Below are positions 42,641 through 50,892 of a stretch of DNA of 64,000 nt, in pieces; the first letter of the stretch is position 1, and every line of letters begins with the position of its first letter. The stretch is from Bog-473 sp963828825 (GTDB lineage: Bacteria; Actinomycetota; Acidimicrobiia; Acidimicrobiales; RAAP-2), in NCBI GenBank assembly GCA_963828825.1, contig CAWHGF010000007.1:372001-436000 (forward strand), given 5' to 3'. The position numbers and the translations under genes were made by a program. Below the pieces are notes generated by a model. The model made no database searches, was not told where the DNA came from, and saw only the letters and a list, made by a program, of their open reading frames with translations.

Positions 42641-43292
42641 TCAGGCCGTCACCGCCCTGAGGCAGAACCCGGTGACGCGCTCGACCTCGGCCCGCGTCGG
42701 TTGGACCTGCCGCCACAGGCAATCCGAGAGCAGCCCGAGGGTGGCGTGGGCGGCGAGCGCGGCATCGAGCTCGGGTGCCGTGCTGCCGAGGGCCGCGAAC
42801 GGTTCGTGCAGCAGGGAGGAGAGCGGCGCGCTCGGCGAAATGGCGCCCCGCCGCCGGTCCCCCACCCAGCGCGCTGGCGTTCCAGAGCACCGCCAGCGTG
42901 GTGGCGGCGATGTCCTTGTCGGCCTGGGACAGGACGCCCCGGACCCAGCGCCGCACCTGGCCCTCGGGCGTCGACTCCTTCGCCAGCTGGTGATCCAGGT
43001 AGCTGCGCAGGCGCTCGCCCCCGTCTTCGAGGATCGCCGTGACCAGGGCATCCTTGGAGTGGAAGTGCCGGTAGAAGGCCTCGTTGGAGAGTCCGGCCTC
43101 GGCGACGATGTCCGCCACCCGGGGGCGCGAGGACGTGCCGCAGCGGCGGATGACCTCGAGCGCGGCATCGAGCAACCGCCGGACCTCGCTGGCGTACTGG
43201 TCCTCCCGCTTGGCCAGGGTGCGCCGGACGATCCGGCCGGCCACGTCGTTGCTCGCGGAGGTTGGTATTGCGTTCTTGATAGACAGAATCAT
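42641..43292 (-). pseudogene. TetR-family regulator, one frameshift in the ligand domain
   Basis: The N-terminal part reads ASEVRRLLDAALEVIRRCG, then RVADIVAEAGLSNEAFYRHF and HSKDALVTAIL, a standard TetR DNA-binding domain. After VLWNASALGGGP (about 42840-42870, C/G-rich runs) the frame must change to continue PLSSLLHEPFAALGS and LLSDCLWRQVQPTRAEVERV to the stop at 42641. The joined protein is about 200-216 residues. The most upstream start, ATG at 43292, falls in the centre of a perfect palindrome; a GTG at 43244 is an alternative. It is divergent from the acyl-CoA dehydrogenase at 43324 and probably its repressor. Confidence 0.78.
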
Positions 43293-43298
43293 ATTCTG
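43284..43298. promoter_or_regulatory. Perfect 15-bp palindrome CAGAAT-CAT-ATTCTG
   Basis: It lies between the divergent TetR and acyl-CoA dehydrogenase genes, 25 bp before the latter's start and on the TetR start region. The symmetry and place are classical for a TetR operator. The half-sites recur in weaker form upstream of four genes between 52.7 and 61.6 kb. Confidence 0.65.
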
Positions 43299-43323
43299 AA
43301 ACCCGACCGAGGGAGGGTTGCCC

Positions 43324-44625
43324 ATGGCATGGGACTTCGAAACCGATCCTGAGTACCAGGAGAAATTGGACTGGGCCGACGCGTTCGTCCGCGAGGAGGT
43401 CGAGCCGCTCGACCTGGCGTTCCCCCATCTGCAATTCACACCGCTCGAGGGCAAGCGGCGCGAGGCGATCGACCCGCTGAAGGAAGAGGTGCGGCGCCAG
43501 AACCTCTGGGCGACGCATCTGGGGTCCGACCTCGGCGGCCAGGGGTACGGCCAGCTGAAGCTGGCGCTGCTCAACGAGATCCTGGGCCGCTCGTCGTGGG
43601 CACCCATTGTCTTCGGATGCCAGGCGCCCGACACGGGAAACGCCGAGATCATCGCCCACTACGGGACGGACCAGCAGAAGGCGCGCTACCTGCGGCCCCT
43701 GCTCGAAGGCGAGTGCTTCTCGAGCTACTCCATGACCGAGCCTCACGCCGGCGCCGACCCGACGCTGTTCAAGACCCGGGCGGTGAAGGACGGGGACGAG
43801 TGGGTCATCAACGGATGGAAGTACTTCTCGTCCAACGCCAAGACCGCGTCGTTCCTCATCGTCATGGCGGTGACCAACCCTGACGTCAGCCCGTACAAAG
43901 GGATGTCGATGTTCCTGGTGCCGACCGACACGCCGGGCGTCAACATCGTGCGCAACGTGGGCCTGTACGGCGAGCCCGTCAACGAGGGCTCCCACGCGCT
44001 CATTCACTACGAAGACGTGCGCGTGCCCGAGGAGGCGCTGCTGGGTGGCGAGGGCCAGGCCTTCGTCATCGCCCAGACCCGTCTCGGTGGCGGGCGGATC
44101 CACCACGCCATGCGGACCATCGGCATGGCCCAGAAGGCGATCGACATGATGTGCGAGCGAGCGCTGAGCCGGGAGACCGCCGGCAGCAAGCTCGCCGACA
44201 AGCAGTTCGTGCAGGGCTACATCGCCGACTCCTACGCCCAGTTGATCCAGTTCCGGCTGTTCGTGCTCTACACCGCGTGGGAGATCGACAAGTACAACGA
44301 CTACAAGCGGGTGCGCAAGGACATCGCCACGGCCAAGGTGGTCATGCCCACGGTGCTGCACGACATCGCCTGGCGTGCCATGCAGGTGCACGGCGCATTG
44401 GGGACGACCAACGAGATGCCGTTCTTCGGCATGATCCACGGCGCTGGCGTGATGGGCCTGGCCGACGGCCCCACCGAGGTGCACAAGGTCACCGTGGCCC
44501 GCCAGGTGTTGCGCGACTACAAGGAGAGCGACGACATCTGGCCCACCCAGTGGTTGCCCAAGCGACAGGAAGCCGCCAAAGCGAAGTACGCCAAGTACCT
44601 GGAACTGGAGGTCGGGAACCTGTGA
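43324..44625 (+). CDS. Acyl-CoA dehydrogenase of the ACAD10/11 (LvaC-like) type
   Basis: 433 residues from the ATG at 43324, with GGGAGGG 6 nt upstream. MTEPHAGADPTLF and WVINGWKYFSSNAKTASFLI are the substrate/FAD loops; AMQVHGALGTTNEMPFFGMI and LADGPTEVHKVTVARQVL are the C-terminal motifs. In place of the usual YEGT Glu there is Asp in ADGP, as is typical for ACAD10/11-like enzymes. The stop overlaps the start of a kinase-like gene. In family knowledge, kinase plus ACAD of this kind act on 4-hydroxyacyl-CoA through a 4-phosphoacyl-CoA. FAD-dependent, cytoplasmic. Controlled probably by the divergent TetR gene. Confidence 0.9.
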   Translation: MAWDFETDPEYQEKLDWADAFVREEVEPLDLAFPHLQFTPLEGKRREAIDPLKEEVRRQNLWATHLGSDLGGQGYGQLKLALLNEILGRSSWAPIVFGCQAPDTGNAEIIAHYGTDQQKARYLRPLLEGECFSSYSMTEPHAGADPTLFKTRAVKDGDEWVINGWKYFSSNAKTASFLIVMAVTNPDVSPYKGMSMFLVPTDTPGVNIVRNVGLYGEPVNEGSHALIHYEDVRVPEEALLGGEGQAFVIAQTRLGGGRIHHAMRTIGMAQKAIDMMCERALSRETAGSKLADKQFVQGYIADSYAQLIQFRLFVLYTAWEIDKYNDYKRVRKDIATAKVVMPTVLHDIAWRAMQVHGALGTTNEMPFFGMIHGAGVMGLADGPTEVHKVTVARQVLRDYKESDDIWPTQWLPKRQEAAKAKYAKYLELEVGNL

Positions 44626-45707
44626 GCACGACGGAGGAGACAGCGTTCGAGGCCGACCCACCGACGATCGCCGACGTCGACAGGCTGACGGCGTGGCTCG
44701 ACACCCAGGGACTCGGGGTCGGGGCGCCGCTCGAGCACGGCTACATCTCCGGGGGGAGCCAGAACGAGATCTACGAGCTGCGACGGGGCGATCTGCACTG
44801 CGCCATGCGCATCCCGCCGCCGAGTGCGCCCGCCTCGCGCGACGAGGGCATCGTGCGCGAGTGGCGGATCATCGAGGCGCTCGGTGGTACCGACGTGCCG
44901 CACACCGAGGCCATCGCCCTGTGCACCGACCAGTCGGTGCTCGGGCGGACCTTCTACCTGATGGGCTTCGTCGACGGCTGGTCGCCGATGTCCACCCGGC
45001 GACAGTGGCCGGCTCCCTTCGACACCGACCTCAAGGCGCGGCGCGGGCTGGCCTTCCAGCTCGTCGAGGGCATCGCGCTGCTCGGGAACGTCGACTGGCG
45101 GGCCAAGGGCCTGCAGGACCTGGGGCGGCCCGAAGGCTTCCACGAGCGCCAGGTCGATCGCTGGACCGCCTTCCTGGAGCGCATAAAGGGGCGCGAGCTC
45201 CCCGGCTTTGACGAGGCGGCCGCGTGGCTGCGGGCGCACCGGCCCATTGACTACATCCCCGGTCTCATGCACGGCGACTACCAATTCGCCAACGTCATGT
45301 TCAAGCACGGCGCGCCGGCGCGCCTGGCCGCCATCGTCGACTGGGAGATGGGCACGGTGGGCGACCCCAAGCTGGACCTGGGTTGGGTCGTGCAGTCCTG
45401 GCCGGACGACACCACGGCCGACGAGGACGGGACCGGCGGCTACGTCGACATGACCGGCATGCCGCTGAAGGAGGAGGTCCTCACGCACTACGCCAAGACC
45501 TCAGGGCGGCAGGTCGACGACATCGACTACTACTGCGTGCTGGCCAAGTGGAAGCTGGCCGTCGTCCTGGAGCAGGGCTTCCAGCGGGCCGGCGAGGACG
45601 AGAAGCTGCAGGCCTTCGGGCCTGTCGTGACCGACCTGATGCAGGGGGCGGCCGACCTGGCCGAGTCGACCGACTACGCGGTCCCGGCCACGCCCGGCGC
45701 CGCCTGA
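44622..45707 (+). CDS. Aminoglycoside-phosphotransferase-fold kinase (LvaA/ACAD10-11 kinase-like)
   Basis: 361 residues from a GTG that overlaps the dehydrogenase stop (GTGA). Kinase features: a nucleotide loop region HGYISGGSQNEIYEL, catalytic loop LMHGDYQFANVMF (Asp and Asn) and metal-binding IVDWEMGTVGDP. It is not a resistance gene: members beside an acyl-CoA dehydrogenase phosphorylate 4-hydroxyacyl-CoA in levulinate (Lva) and mammalian ACAD10/11 systems. Here translational coupling to 43324 strongly supports that role. The true substrate cannot be read from sequence. Confidence 0.88.
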   Translation: MSTTEETAFEADPPTIADVDRLTAWLDTQGLGVGAPLEHGYISGGSQNEIYELRRGDLHCAMRIPPPSAPASRDEGIVREWRIIEALGGTDVPHTEAIALCTDQSVLGRTFYLMGFVDGWSPMSTRRQWPAPFDTDLKARRGLAFQLVEGIALLGNVDWRAKGLQDLGRPEGFHERQVDRWTAFLERIKGRELPGFDEAAAWLRAHRPIDYIPGLMHGDYQFANVMFKHGAPARLAAIVDWEMGTVGDPKLDLGWVVQSWPDDTTADEDGTGGYVDMTGMPLKEEVLTHYAKTSGRQVDDIDYYCVLAKWKLAVVLEQGFQRAGEDEKLQAFGPVVTDLMQGAADLAESTDYAVPATPGAA

Positions 45708-45744
45708 GCCGGCGGACGGGCTGACATGAGGGGGATGAGCTGAC

Positions 45745-46728
45745 ATGCGCGCCGCGCTCTGCAGCGCCTACGGCGGGCCCGAGGTCGTGGCGCTGGCCGA
45801 CGTCCCCCCGCCGGCGCTCGGCGCCGGGGAGGTCAGGGTCCGGGTTCACGTCGGGGCCGTCAACTTCCCCGACCTGCTGGTGGTGGCCGACACGTACCAG
45901 ATGTCCGCCCCCCTGCCGTTCGTCACCGGCAGCGAGTTCGCCGGCGTGGTCAGCGAGATCGGCGACGAAGTCGAACGCCTGACCGTGGGTGACCGCGTCT
46001 TCGGCTCGTGCTTCGTGGGCGCCTTCGCCGAGGAGGTGGTCGTCGGGGCCGGCGCGGTGACTCCGATCCCTCCCGAGGTGGACGACCGCGTGGCGGCAGC
46101 CTTCGGCGTCGCCTACAAGACGGCGTACCACGTGCTGCGATCGGTGGCGGCTCTGCAGCCGGGTGAGGAGCTCGTCGTGCTGGGTGCCGGGGGTGGCGTC
46201 GGCTCTGCTGCGGTGCAGCTCGGTGCCGCGCTGGGAGCCACGGTCACCGCGGTCGCCTCGACGCCCGAGAAGCTCCAGGCCGCACGGGCCTGTGGCGCCC
46301 GGCGGCTGATCGACCACCGCGCCGGTGACCTGCGCCAGGCCCTGCGCGACGCCCTGCCCGGCGGCGCCGACGTGGTCATCGACCCGGTCGGGGGTGACCT
46401 GGCCGAGCCGGCCCTGCGCTCGCTGCACTACGGCGGCCGCTTCGTGACCGTGGGCTACGCCTCGGGAGCCATCCCCCGGATACCTCTCAACCTGGTGCTG
46501 CTCAAGGGCATCCGCATCGTCGGATTCCAGTTCCGGGACTTCGCCATGCACGAGCCGGTGGACATGGCTCGCAACGACCGCGAGCTCCTCGGGCTCCTGG
46601 CCGAGGGCCGGGCCGCCCCCCTCATCGGGGCCGAGTTCGACCTGGCGGAGGTGGTCGCCGCCCTGCGCCTCGTCGCCGACGGCGGTGCCGTGGGGAAGGT
46701 GCTCCTGCACGTGGCACCGGGGGCCTGA
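45745..46728 (+). CDS. Zinc-free quinone oxidoreductase-like medium-chain dehydrogenase
   Basis: 327 residues of the MDR superfamily. GAVNFPDLLVV and FVTGSEFAGVV are in the catalytic domain, and VLGAGGGVGSAAVQLG is the NADPH-binding loop. The zinc ligands of alcohol dehydrogenases are absent, so it is of the NADPH:quinone reductase/enoyl reductase type. It follows the kinase gene by 37 bp and precedes the CoA-transferase by 124 bp. It may reduce an enoyl or enone intermediate. Confidence 0.9.
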   Translation: MRAALCSAYGGPEVVALADVPPPALGAGEVRVRVHVGAVNFPDLLVVADTYQMSAPLPFVTGSEFAGVVSEIGDEVERLTVGDRVFGSCFVGAFAEEVVVGAGAVTPIPPEVDDRVAAAFGVAYKTAYHVLRSVAALQPGEELVVLGAGGGVGSAAVQLGAALGATVTAVASTPEKLQAARACGARRLIDHRAGDLRQALRDALPGGADVVIDPVGGDLAEPALRSLHYGGRFVTVGYASGAIPRIPLNLVLLKGIRIVGFQFRDFAMHEPVDMARNDRELLGLLAEGRAAPLIGAEFDLAEVVAALRLVADGGAVGKVLLHVAPGA

Positions 46729-46775
46729 CGCCCGTGCGGTCCCAAAGGGCGGGCACCAGGGGCACGGGGCTATTG

Positions 46776-46791
46776 TCGACGTCGATGTCAG
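46776..46791. promoter_or_regulatory. Recurrent 16-bp operator-like element, copy 6
   Basis: TCGACGTCGATGTCAG, identical to copy 1 (minus strand of 13652-13667) and followed by AGTCAG as in copy 3. It lies 61 bp upstream of the CoA-transferase start, so this gene and the SDR after it may have their own promoter. Confidence 0.7.
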
Positions 46792-46852
46792 AGTCAGATT
46801 CCGCGTCGGGCCGGGCTCACGCCCGGGCGGGGCGGACAGAGGGAGGCTTCCG

Positions 46853-48070
46853 GTGACCGCAGTAATGGAGGGCGTCCGCGTCCTCGAAGTGGCCGAACAC
46901 ACATTCGTGCCGGCAGCGGCGGCGCTGCTGGCCGACTGGGGCGCCGACGTGATCAAGATCGAGCCGATCGAGCGCGGCGACGCCATGCGCGGCCTGGCCG
47001 CCACGGGCGTGGTGTCGATCACCGGCGACGTGCACGCGCTGCTCGAGCACTCGAACCGGGGCAAGCGCAGCCTGGCCCTCGACCTCACCACCCCGGAGGG
47101 CCTCGAGATCCTCTACAAGCTCGCCGGCACGGCGGACGTCTTCCTGACGAACAAGCTGCCCCGGGTGCGCACGAAGCTCGGCATCGAGCCCGAGGACATC
47201 CGGGCGCACAACCCCAACATCATCTACGTCGCGGGCACCGGGCAGGGCGAACGTGGCCCCGACGCCGACAAGGGCTCCTACGACTCTCTGTCCTTCTGGT
47301 TCCGGGCCGGCGTGTCCCTCGGGGCGAAGCCGGCGGACTCCGACCGGCTCGTCGGCCCACCCGCACCGGGCTTCGGGGATTCCATCGGCGCCATGACCAT
47401 CGCCGGCGGCATCATGGGCGCCCTGTTCCACCGGGAGCGCACGGGTGAGGCCACGACGGTCGACGTCTCCCTCCTCGGCACGGGGATGTGGGCGATGGGA
47501 CAGGCCTTTGCGCTCTCGCTCATCAGCAAGACGCCCTGGGGCGGCCCGCCGGCCAACGCGCCGCGGCTGAACCCCCTTGTGCGCAATTACCAGACAAAGG
47601 ACGAGCGCTCGCTGTCCTTCTGCTGCCTCCAGGCCAGCCGGTACTGGGTCGAGCTCTGTGACGCCGTCGGGCGGCCAGAGCTCGGGACCGACCCGCGCTT
47701 TGCCGACCACGCGGGGTTGATCCAGAACAGCCTGGAGGCGCAGTCGCTCCTCGAAGTGGCCTTTGCCGAACGCACGGTGGCCGAATGGCGCGAGCGGCTG
47801 GCCGACTTCACCGGCCAGTGGTGCGTGGTGCAGGACACACTCGAGTGCGCGGTCGACCCGCAGAGTGTCGCCAACGGGTACATGCAGGAATGCGAGACGG
47901 CAGGGGGCACGCCGTTCAAACTGGTGGCGTCGCCCGTGCAGTTCGGTGGGGAGCCGGCACCCGTGCGGCGGGCCCCCGAATTCAACGAGCACGGCGATGC
48001 CATCCTCGAAGAGGTCGGCATCGACTGGGATACCATCGTGGACCTCAAGGTCCGCTCTGTCGTCGGCTAG
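46853..48070 (+). CDS. Family III CoA-transferase (CaiB/BaiF type)
   Basis: 405 residues from a GTG at 46853 with GGGAGG upstream. The N terminus GVRVLEVAEHTFVPAAAALL and ADWGADVIKIEP is the family signature. The region GPDADKGSYDSLSFWF holds the Asp that in this family carries CoA as a mixed anhydride. It moves CoA between acids, activating a substrate without ATP. It is preceded by a recurrent 16-bp element and followed by an SDR, so it is probably the entry step of a CoA-dependent pathway. Confidence 0.9.
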   Translation: MTAVMEGVRVLEVAEHTFVPAAAALLADWGADVIKIEPIERGDAMRGLAATGVVSITGDVHALLEHSNRGKRSLALDLTTPEGLEILYKLAGTADVFLTNKLPRVRTKLGIEPEDIRAHNPNIIYVAGTGQGERGPDADKGSYDSLSFWFRAGVSLGAKPADSDRLVGPPAPGFGDSIGAMTIAGGIMGALFHRERTGEATTVDVSLLGTGMWAMGQAFALSLISKTPWGGPPANAPRLNPLVRNYQTKDERSLSFCCLQASRYWVELCDAVGRPELGTDPRFADHAGLIQNSLEAQSLLEVAFAERTVAEWRERLADFTGQWCVVQDTLECAVDPQSVANGYMQECETAGGTPFKLVASPVQFGGEPAPVRRAPEFNEHGDAILEEVGIDWDTIVDLKVRSVVG

Positions 48071-48113
48071 GACACGTACGCGCGCCGCTGGCGCGCTTCA
48101 GGAGGAAAGAGAT

Positions 48114-48947
48114 ATGGGACTGTTCGATGCGTTTCGCTACGACGGGAAGCGGGTCCTGGTGGTCGGGGGCGCCACCGGCATGGGTGCTGCGGCGGCCGAG
48201 CTGGTGCAGGACGCCGGCGCCGAAGTGGTGGTCATGGACTTTGCCGAAGTGAAGCTGCCCGGCGCCAAGGCCATCCACGTCAACCTGGCCGAGGAGGACT
48301 CCATCAACACCGCGGTGGACGAATGCGGGGGCCCGGTGCACGCGCTCTTCTCCTGCGCCGGTGTGGCCGACGGCACGCCCGGGATCGAGAAGATCAACTT
48401 CGTCGGGCACCGTCACCTCATCAACCGCTTGCTGGCCGGCGACATGCTGCCGCGTGGCTCGTCCATCGGCTTCATCTCCTCCGCCGCCGGCCTGGGTTGG
48501 GAGTCCAGCCTCGGCGAACTGAAGGAGTACCTGGACACGCCCGACTTCGACTCGGGGTCGGCCTGGGCCGTCGAGCACGGCTACGCCGACTACTTCCACT
48601 CCAAGCAGGCGGTCTGCGCCTATGTGGCCCGCCAGGCCTTCCCGCTGCTGAAACAGGGCATCCGCATCAACGCCATCTGCCCTGGGCCGACCGACACGCC
48701 GCTGGCGCAGGCCAACGCGGAGATGTGGCTCGGCTTCGGCGCCGACTACCGCGAGGAAACCGGGATCGAGGCCTCGACCGCGCTCGAGCAGGCCTACCCC
48801 CTCGTCTTCCTGAACAGCGACGCCGCCGCGGCCATCTCGGGGATCACCCTGATCAGCGACGTCGGCTACGTCAGCTCCGGGATCACCGGTGCGTTCCCGC
48901 CGGCCACGCCGGCGGCGGGCTTCCTCCTGGCCCGCAGCTGGGACTGA
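48114..48947 (+). CDS. Short-chain dehydrogenase/reductase (SDR)
   Basis: 277 residues from the ATG at 48114 with AGGAGG upstream. VVGGATGMGAAAAEL is the cofactor motif, ISSAAGLGWE has the catalytic Ser, and YADYFHSKQAV gives YxxxK. A long insert between Ser and Tyr (LKEYLDTPDFDSGSAW) is typical of 3-alpha-hydroxysteroid-dehydrogenase-like SDRs. It follows the CoA-transferase by 43 bp; a small GC hairpin (CGCGCC-GCT-GGCGCG) lies in the gap. It oxidises a hydroxyl group of an unknown intermediate. Confidence 0.88.
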   Translation: MGLFDAFRYDGKRVLVVGGATGMGAAAAELVQDAGAEVVVMDFAEVKLPGAKAIHVNLAEEDSINTAVDECGGPVHALFSCAGVADGTPGIEKINFVGHRHLINRLLAGDMLPRGSSIGFISSAAGLGWESSLGELKEYLDTPDFDSGSAWAVEHGYADYFHSKQAVCAYVARQAFPLLKQGIRINAICPGPTDTPLAQANAEMWLGFGADYREETGIEASTALEQAYPLVFLNSDAAAAISGITLISDVGYVSSGITGAFPPATPAAGFLLARSWD

Positions 48948-48957
48948 CGGCGCAGGC

Positions 48958-49521
48958 TCAGGCCTTGTCGGCCTTGTCCGCCGGCTCCGGCTTGTCCGGG
49001 CGCCAGTAGACCGCGAGCAACCCGGCCGCGCCGAGGCCGCCGGCGCCGAGTGCGATGCCGAAGCCGGGCCAACCCCACAGGTGCTGCAGCGCCCCGACGT
49101 GCCCGTCGACGCTCCATTGGCCCGGCCCGAGGGTCCCGATGACCACGCCCATGGCGGTGAGCACCATCACGTACTCCCAGCCCTCACCAGGGCGGAAGAT
49201 GAAGAACCCGTTCTTCAGGTGGTTGGTGATCCACGCCACGAGCATCACGCCCACGACGCCGGCGGCGGCGACGGGCGTCAGCAACCCCAGCACGAGCAGC
49301 CCGCCGGCGGCGACTTCGACGAGGCTGGCCATCCAGGCGTGCAGGATCCCCGGGCGCATGCCCAGCGAGTGGAACCAGCGGCCCGTGCCCTCGATCTTGC
49401 CGCCCCCGTAGATGTGGTTGATGCCGTGGGCGAGGAAGACGGCGCCGACCACCACGCGGGCGATCAGCAGCGCCATGTTGATGGAGGATGCGGAGAGGTC
49501 ACCCAGGATCACATGCGGCAC
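48958..49521 (-). CDS. DoxX-family membrane protein
   Basis: 187 residues with four hydrophobic segments: MALLIARVVVGAVFLAHGIN, a second around LVEVAAGGLLVLGLLTPVAA, a third around VMVLTAMGVVIGTLGPG, and a fourth IALGAGGLGAAGLLAVYW. The tail is charged (KPEPADKADKA). DoxX proteins are small inner-membrane proteins of uncertain role in redox or quinone-linked processes. It converges on the SDR gene with a 10-bp gap and stands alone. The start is a GTG (VPHVILGD). Confidence 0.85.
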   Translation of the reverse strand: MPHVILGDLSASSINMALLIARVVVGAVFLAHGINHIYGGGKIEGTGRWFHSLGMRPGILHAWMASLVEVAAGGLLVLGLLTPVAAAGVVGVMLVAWITNHLKNGFFIFRPGEGWEYVMVLTAMGVVIGTLGPGQWSVDGHVGALQHLWGWPGFGIALGAGGLGAAGLLAVYWRPDKPEPADKADKA

Positions 49522-49638
49522 GCTCGAACCTTCCTTCTCTGAGCCGGCGGGGCAACGCGTGGACCACCGTCAGACGGTGTGGCACCGTCGGCGCCGACCC
49601 TAGCGACTCGGAGCGCGCCGCGGCGTGTTCAAGAGGGC

Positions 49639-50883
49639 TCAGGCGCTTTTGTAGATCTCGCCGTCCTTCATCACGAAGCGGACGTCCTTCGTCACCTTGA
49701 TGTCCTCGGAGGGGTCTCCCGGGACGGCAATGACGTCGGCCAGGTAGCCCGGCGCGAGCCGCCCGAGGTCGTGCGCCCGCTCAACGAGGTCCGCGCTGGT
49801 GAGCGTGGCAGCCTGCAGAGCTTGCATGGGCGTCATGCCGCGGTCGACCATGGCGATGAGCTCGTCGGCCTGGGTCCCGTGCGGGATGGCCGGCGCGTCG
49901 GAGCCGCAGGCGATCTTGACGCCGGCGGCGAGGGCCTTGGCGAACATCTGCCGGGCCTGGGGGAAGATCTCGGCCGCCTTCTTCTGCAGGATCGGATGGA
50001 TGCGGTCGATGGCCATGTGGTCGGCCAGGGCGGTGGTCCCGACCAGGAAGGTCCCGGACTCCGCCATGAGGGCAACGGTGTCGTCGCTGGCGAGCGACCC
50101 GTGCTCGATGCAGTCGACCCCGGCCCGGATGCAGGCCCGGATGCCGGAATCGCCGTGGGCGTGGGCGGCCACGCGCAGTCCGTTGCGGTGCGCCTCGTCC
50201 ACGATGGCGGCCAGCTCCTCGTCGGAGTACTGCTGTGCCCCGGCCGCCGAGCTGAAGGACATCACCCCGCCCGACGCCGAGATCTTGATGAGCTTGGCCC
50301 CGTACTTCATCTGGTAGCGGACCGACTTGCGCACCTCCGCCACCCCGTTGGCGATGCCCGACTCCACGCTCTGGGGCATGATGCCCGGGGCGAGCCCCTG
50401 GAACATGGTGGGGTCGAGGTGGCCGCCCGTCGGGGTGATGGCATGGCCCGCCGGGAAGATGCGCGGGCCGGGGAACCACCCCTGGTCGACGGCCCTGGCC
50501 AGATCGACGTCCAGGAGGAACCCGGCCGTGTAGACCATCAGGCCCAGGTTCCGCACGGTGGTGAAACCGGCCAGCAAGGTCGTGCGGCAATTCACCGCAC
50601 CACGCAGTGTCCGGTACACGGGGGAGTCCTTCACCCCGTGCATCGGATCGGGCAGCCCGTCGGGTCCCCCCGGTCCCCCGATGAGCATGTTGAGCTCCAT
50701 GTCCATGAGCCCGGGCAACAGCGTCACGTCACCCAGGTCGACTTCGCTGGCGGGGCCGGGGAGCTCGGAGGGATTGACGGCGACGATCTGGTTCCCGTCG
50801 ACGACGAGCACGGCCGGGGAACGCACCTCACCGGACTCGACGTCGACCCACCGGTCGGCCCGCAGAATCGTCACGTCGCTCAT
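49639..50883 (-). CDS. Amidohydrolase family 1 (imidazolonepropionase-like) with altered HxH motif
   Basis: 414 residues. The order of the urease-superfamily is clear: LLPGLMDMELNMLIGG (strand 1), LIKISASGGVM with the carbamylated-lysine position, VAAHAHGDSG, CIEHGSLAS, and ACGSDAPAIPHG with the catalytic Asp. However, the usual metal-binding HxH after strand 1 (DMHVH) is replaced by ELN. The remaining ligands are intact, so it may bind a single metal. Hydrolase of cyclic amides, dipeptides or lactones in the family; the substrate is unknown. It ends 8 bp away from the TauD-type gene on the same strand. Confidence 0.85.
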   Translation of the reverse strand: MSDVTILRADRWVDVESGEVRSPAVLVVDGNQIVAVNPSELPGPASEVDLGDVTLLPGLMDMELNMLIGGPGGPDGLPDPMHGVKDSPVYRTLRGAVNCRTTLLAGFTTVRNLGLMVYTAGFLLDVDLARAVDQGWFPGPRIFPAGHAITPTGGHLDPTMFQGLAPGIMPQSVESGIANGVAEVRKSVRYQMKYGAKLIKISASGGVMSFSSAAGAQQYSDEELAAIVDEAHRNGLRVAAHAHGDSGIRACIRAGVDCIEHGSLASDDTVALMAESGTFLVGTTALADHMAIDRIHPILQKKAAEIFPQARQMFAKALAAGVKIACGSDAPAIPHGTQADELIAMVDRGMTPMQALQAATLTSADLVERAHDLGRLAPGYLADVIAVPGDPSEDIKVTKDVRFVMKDGEIYKSA

Positions 50884-50892
50884 CGGATCCTC

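Noticed and set aside
44622..45707. Aminoglycoside resistance gene
   Set aside because: Kinase-fold motifs are shared, but coupling to an acyl-CoA dehydrogenase and the catabolic context point to metabolism.
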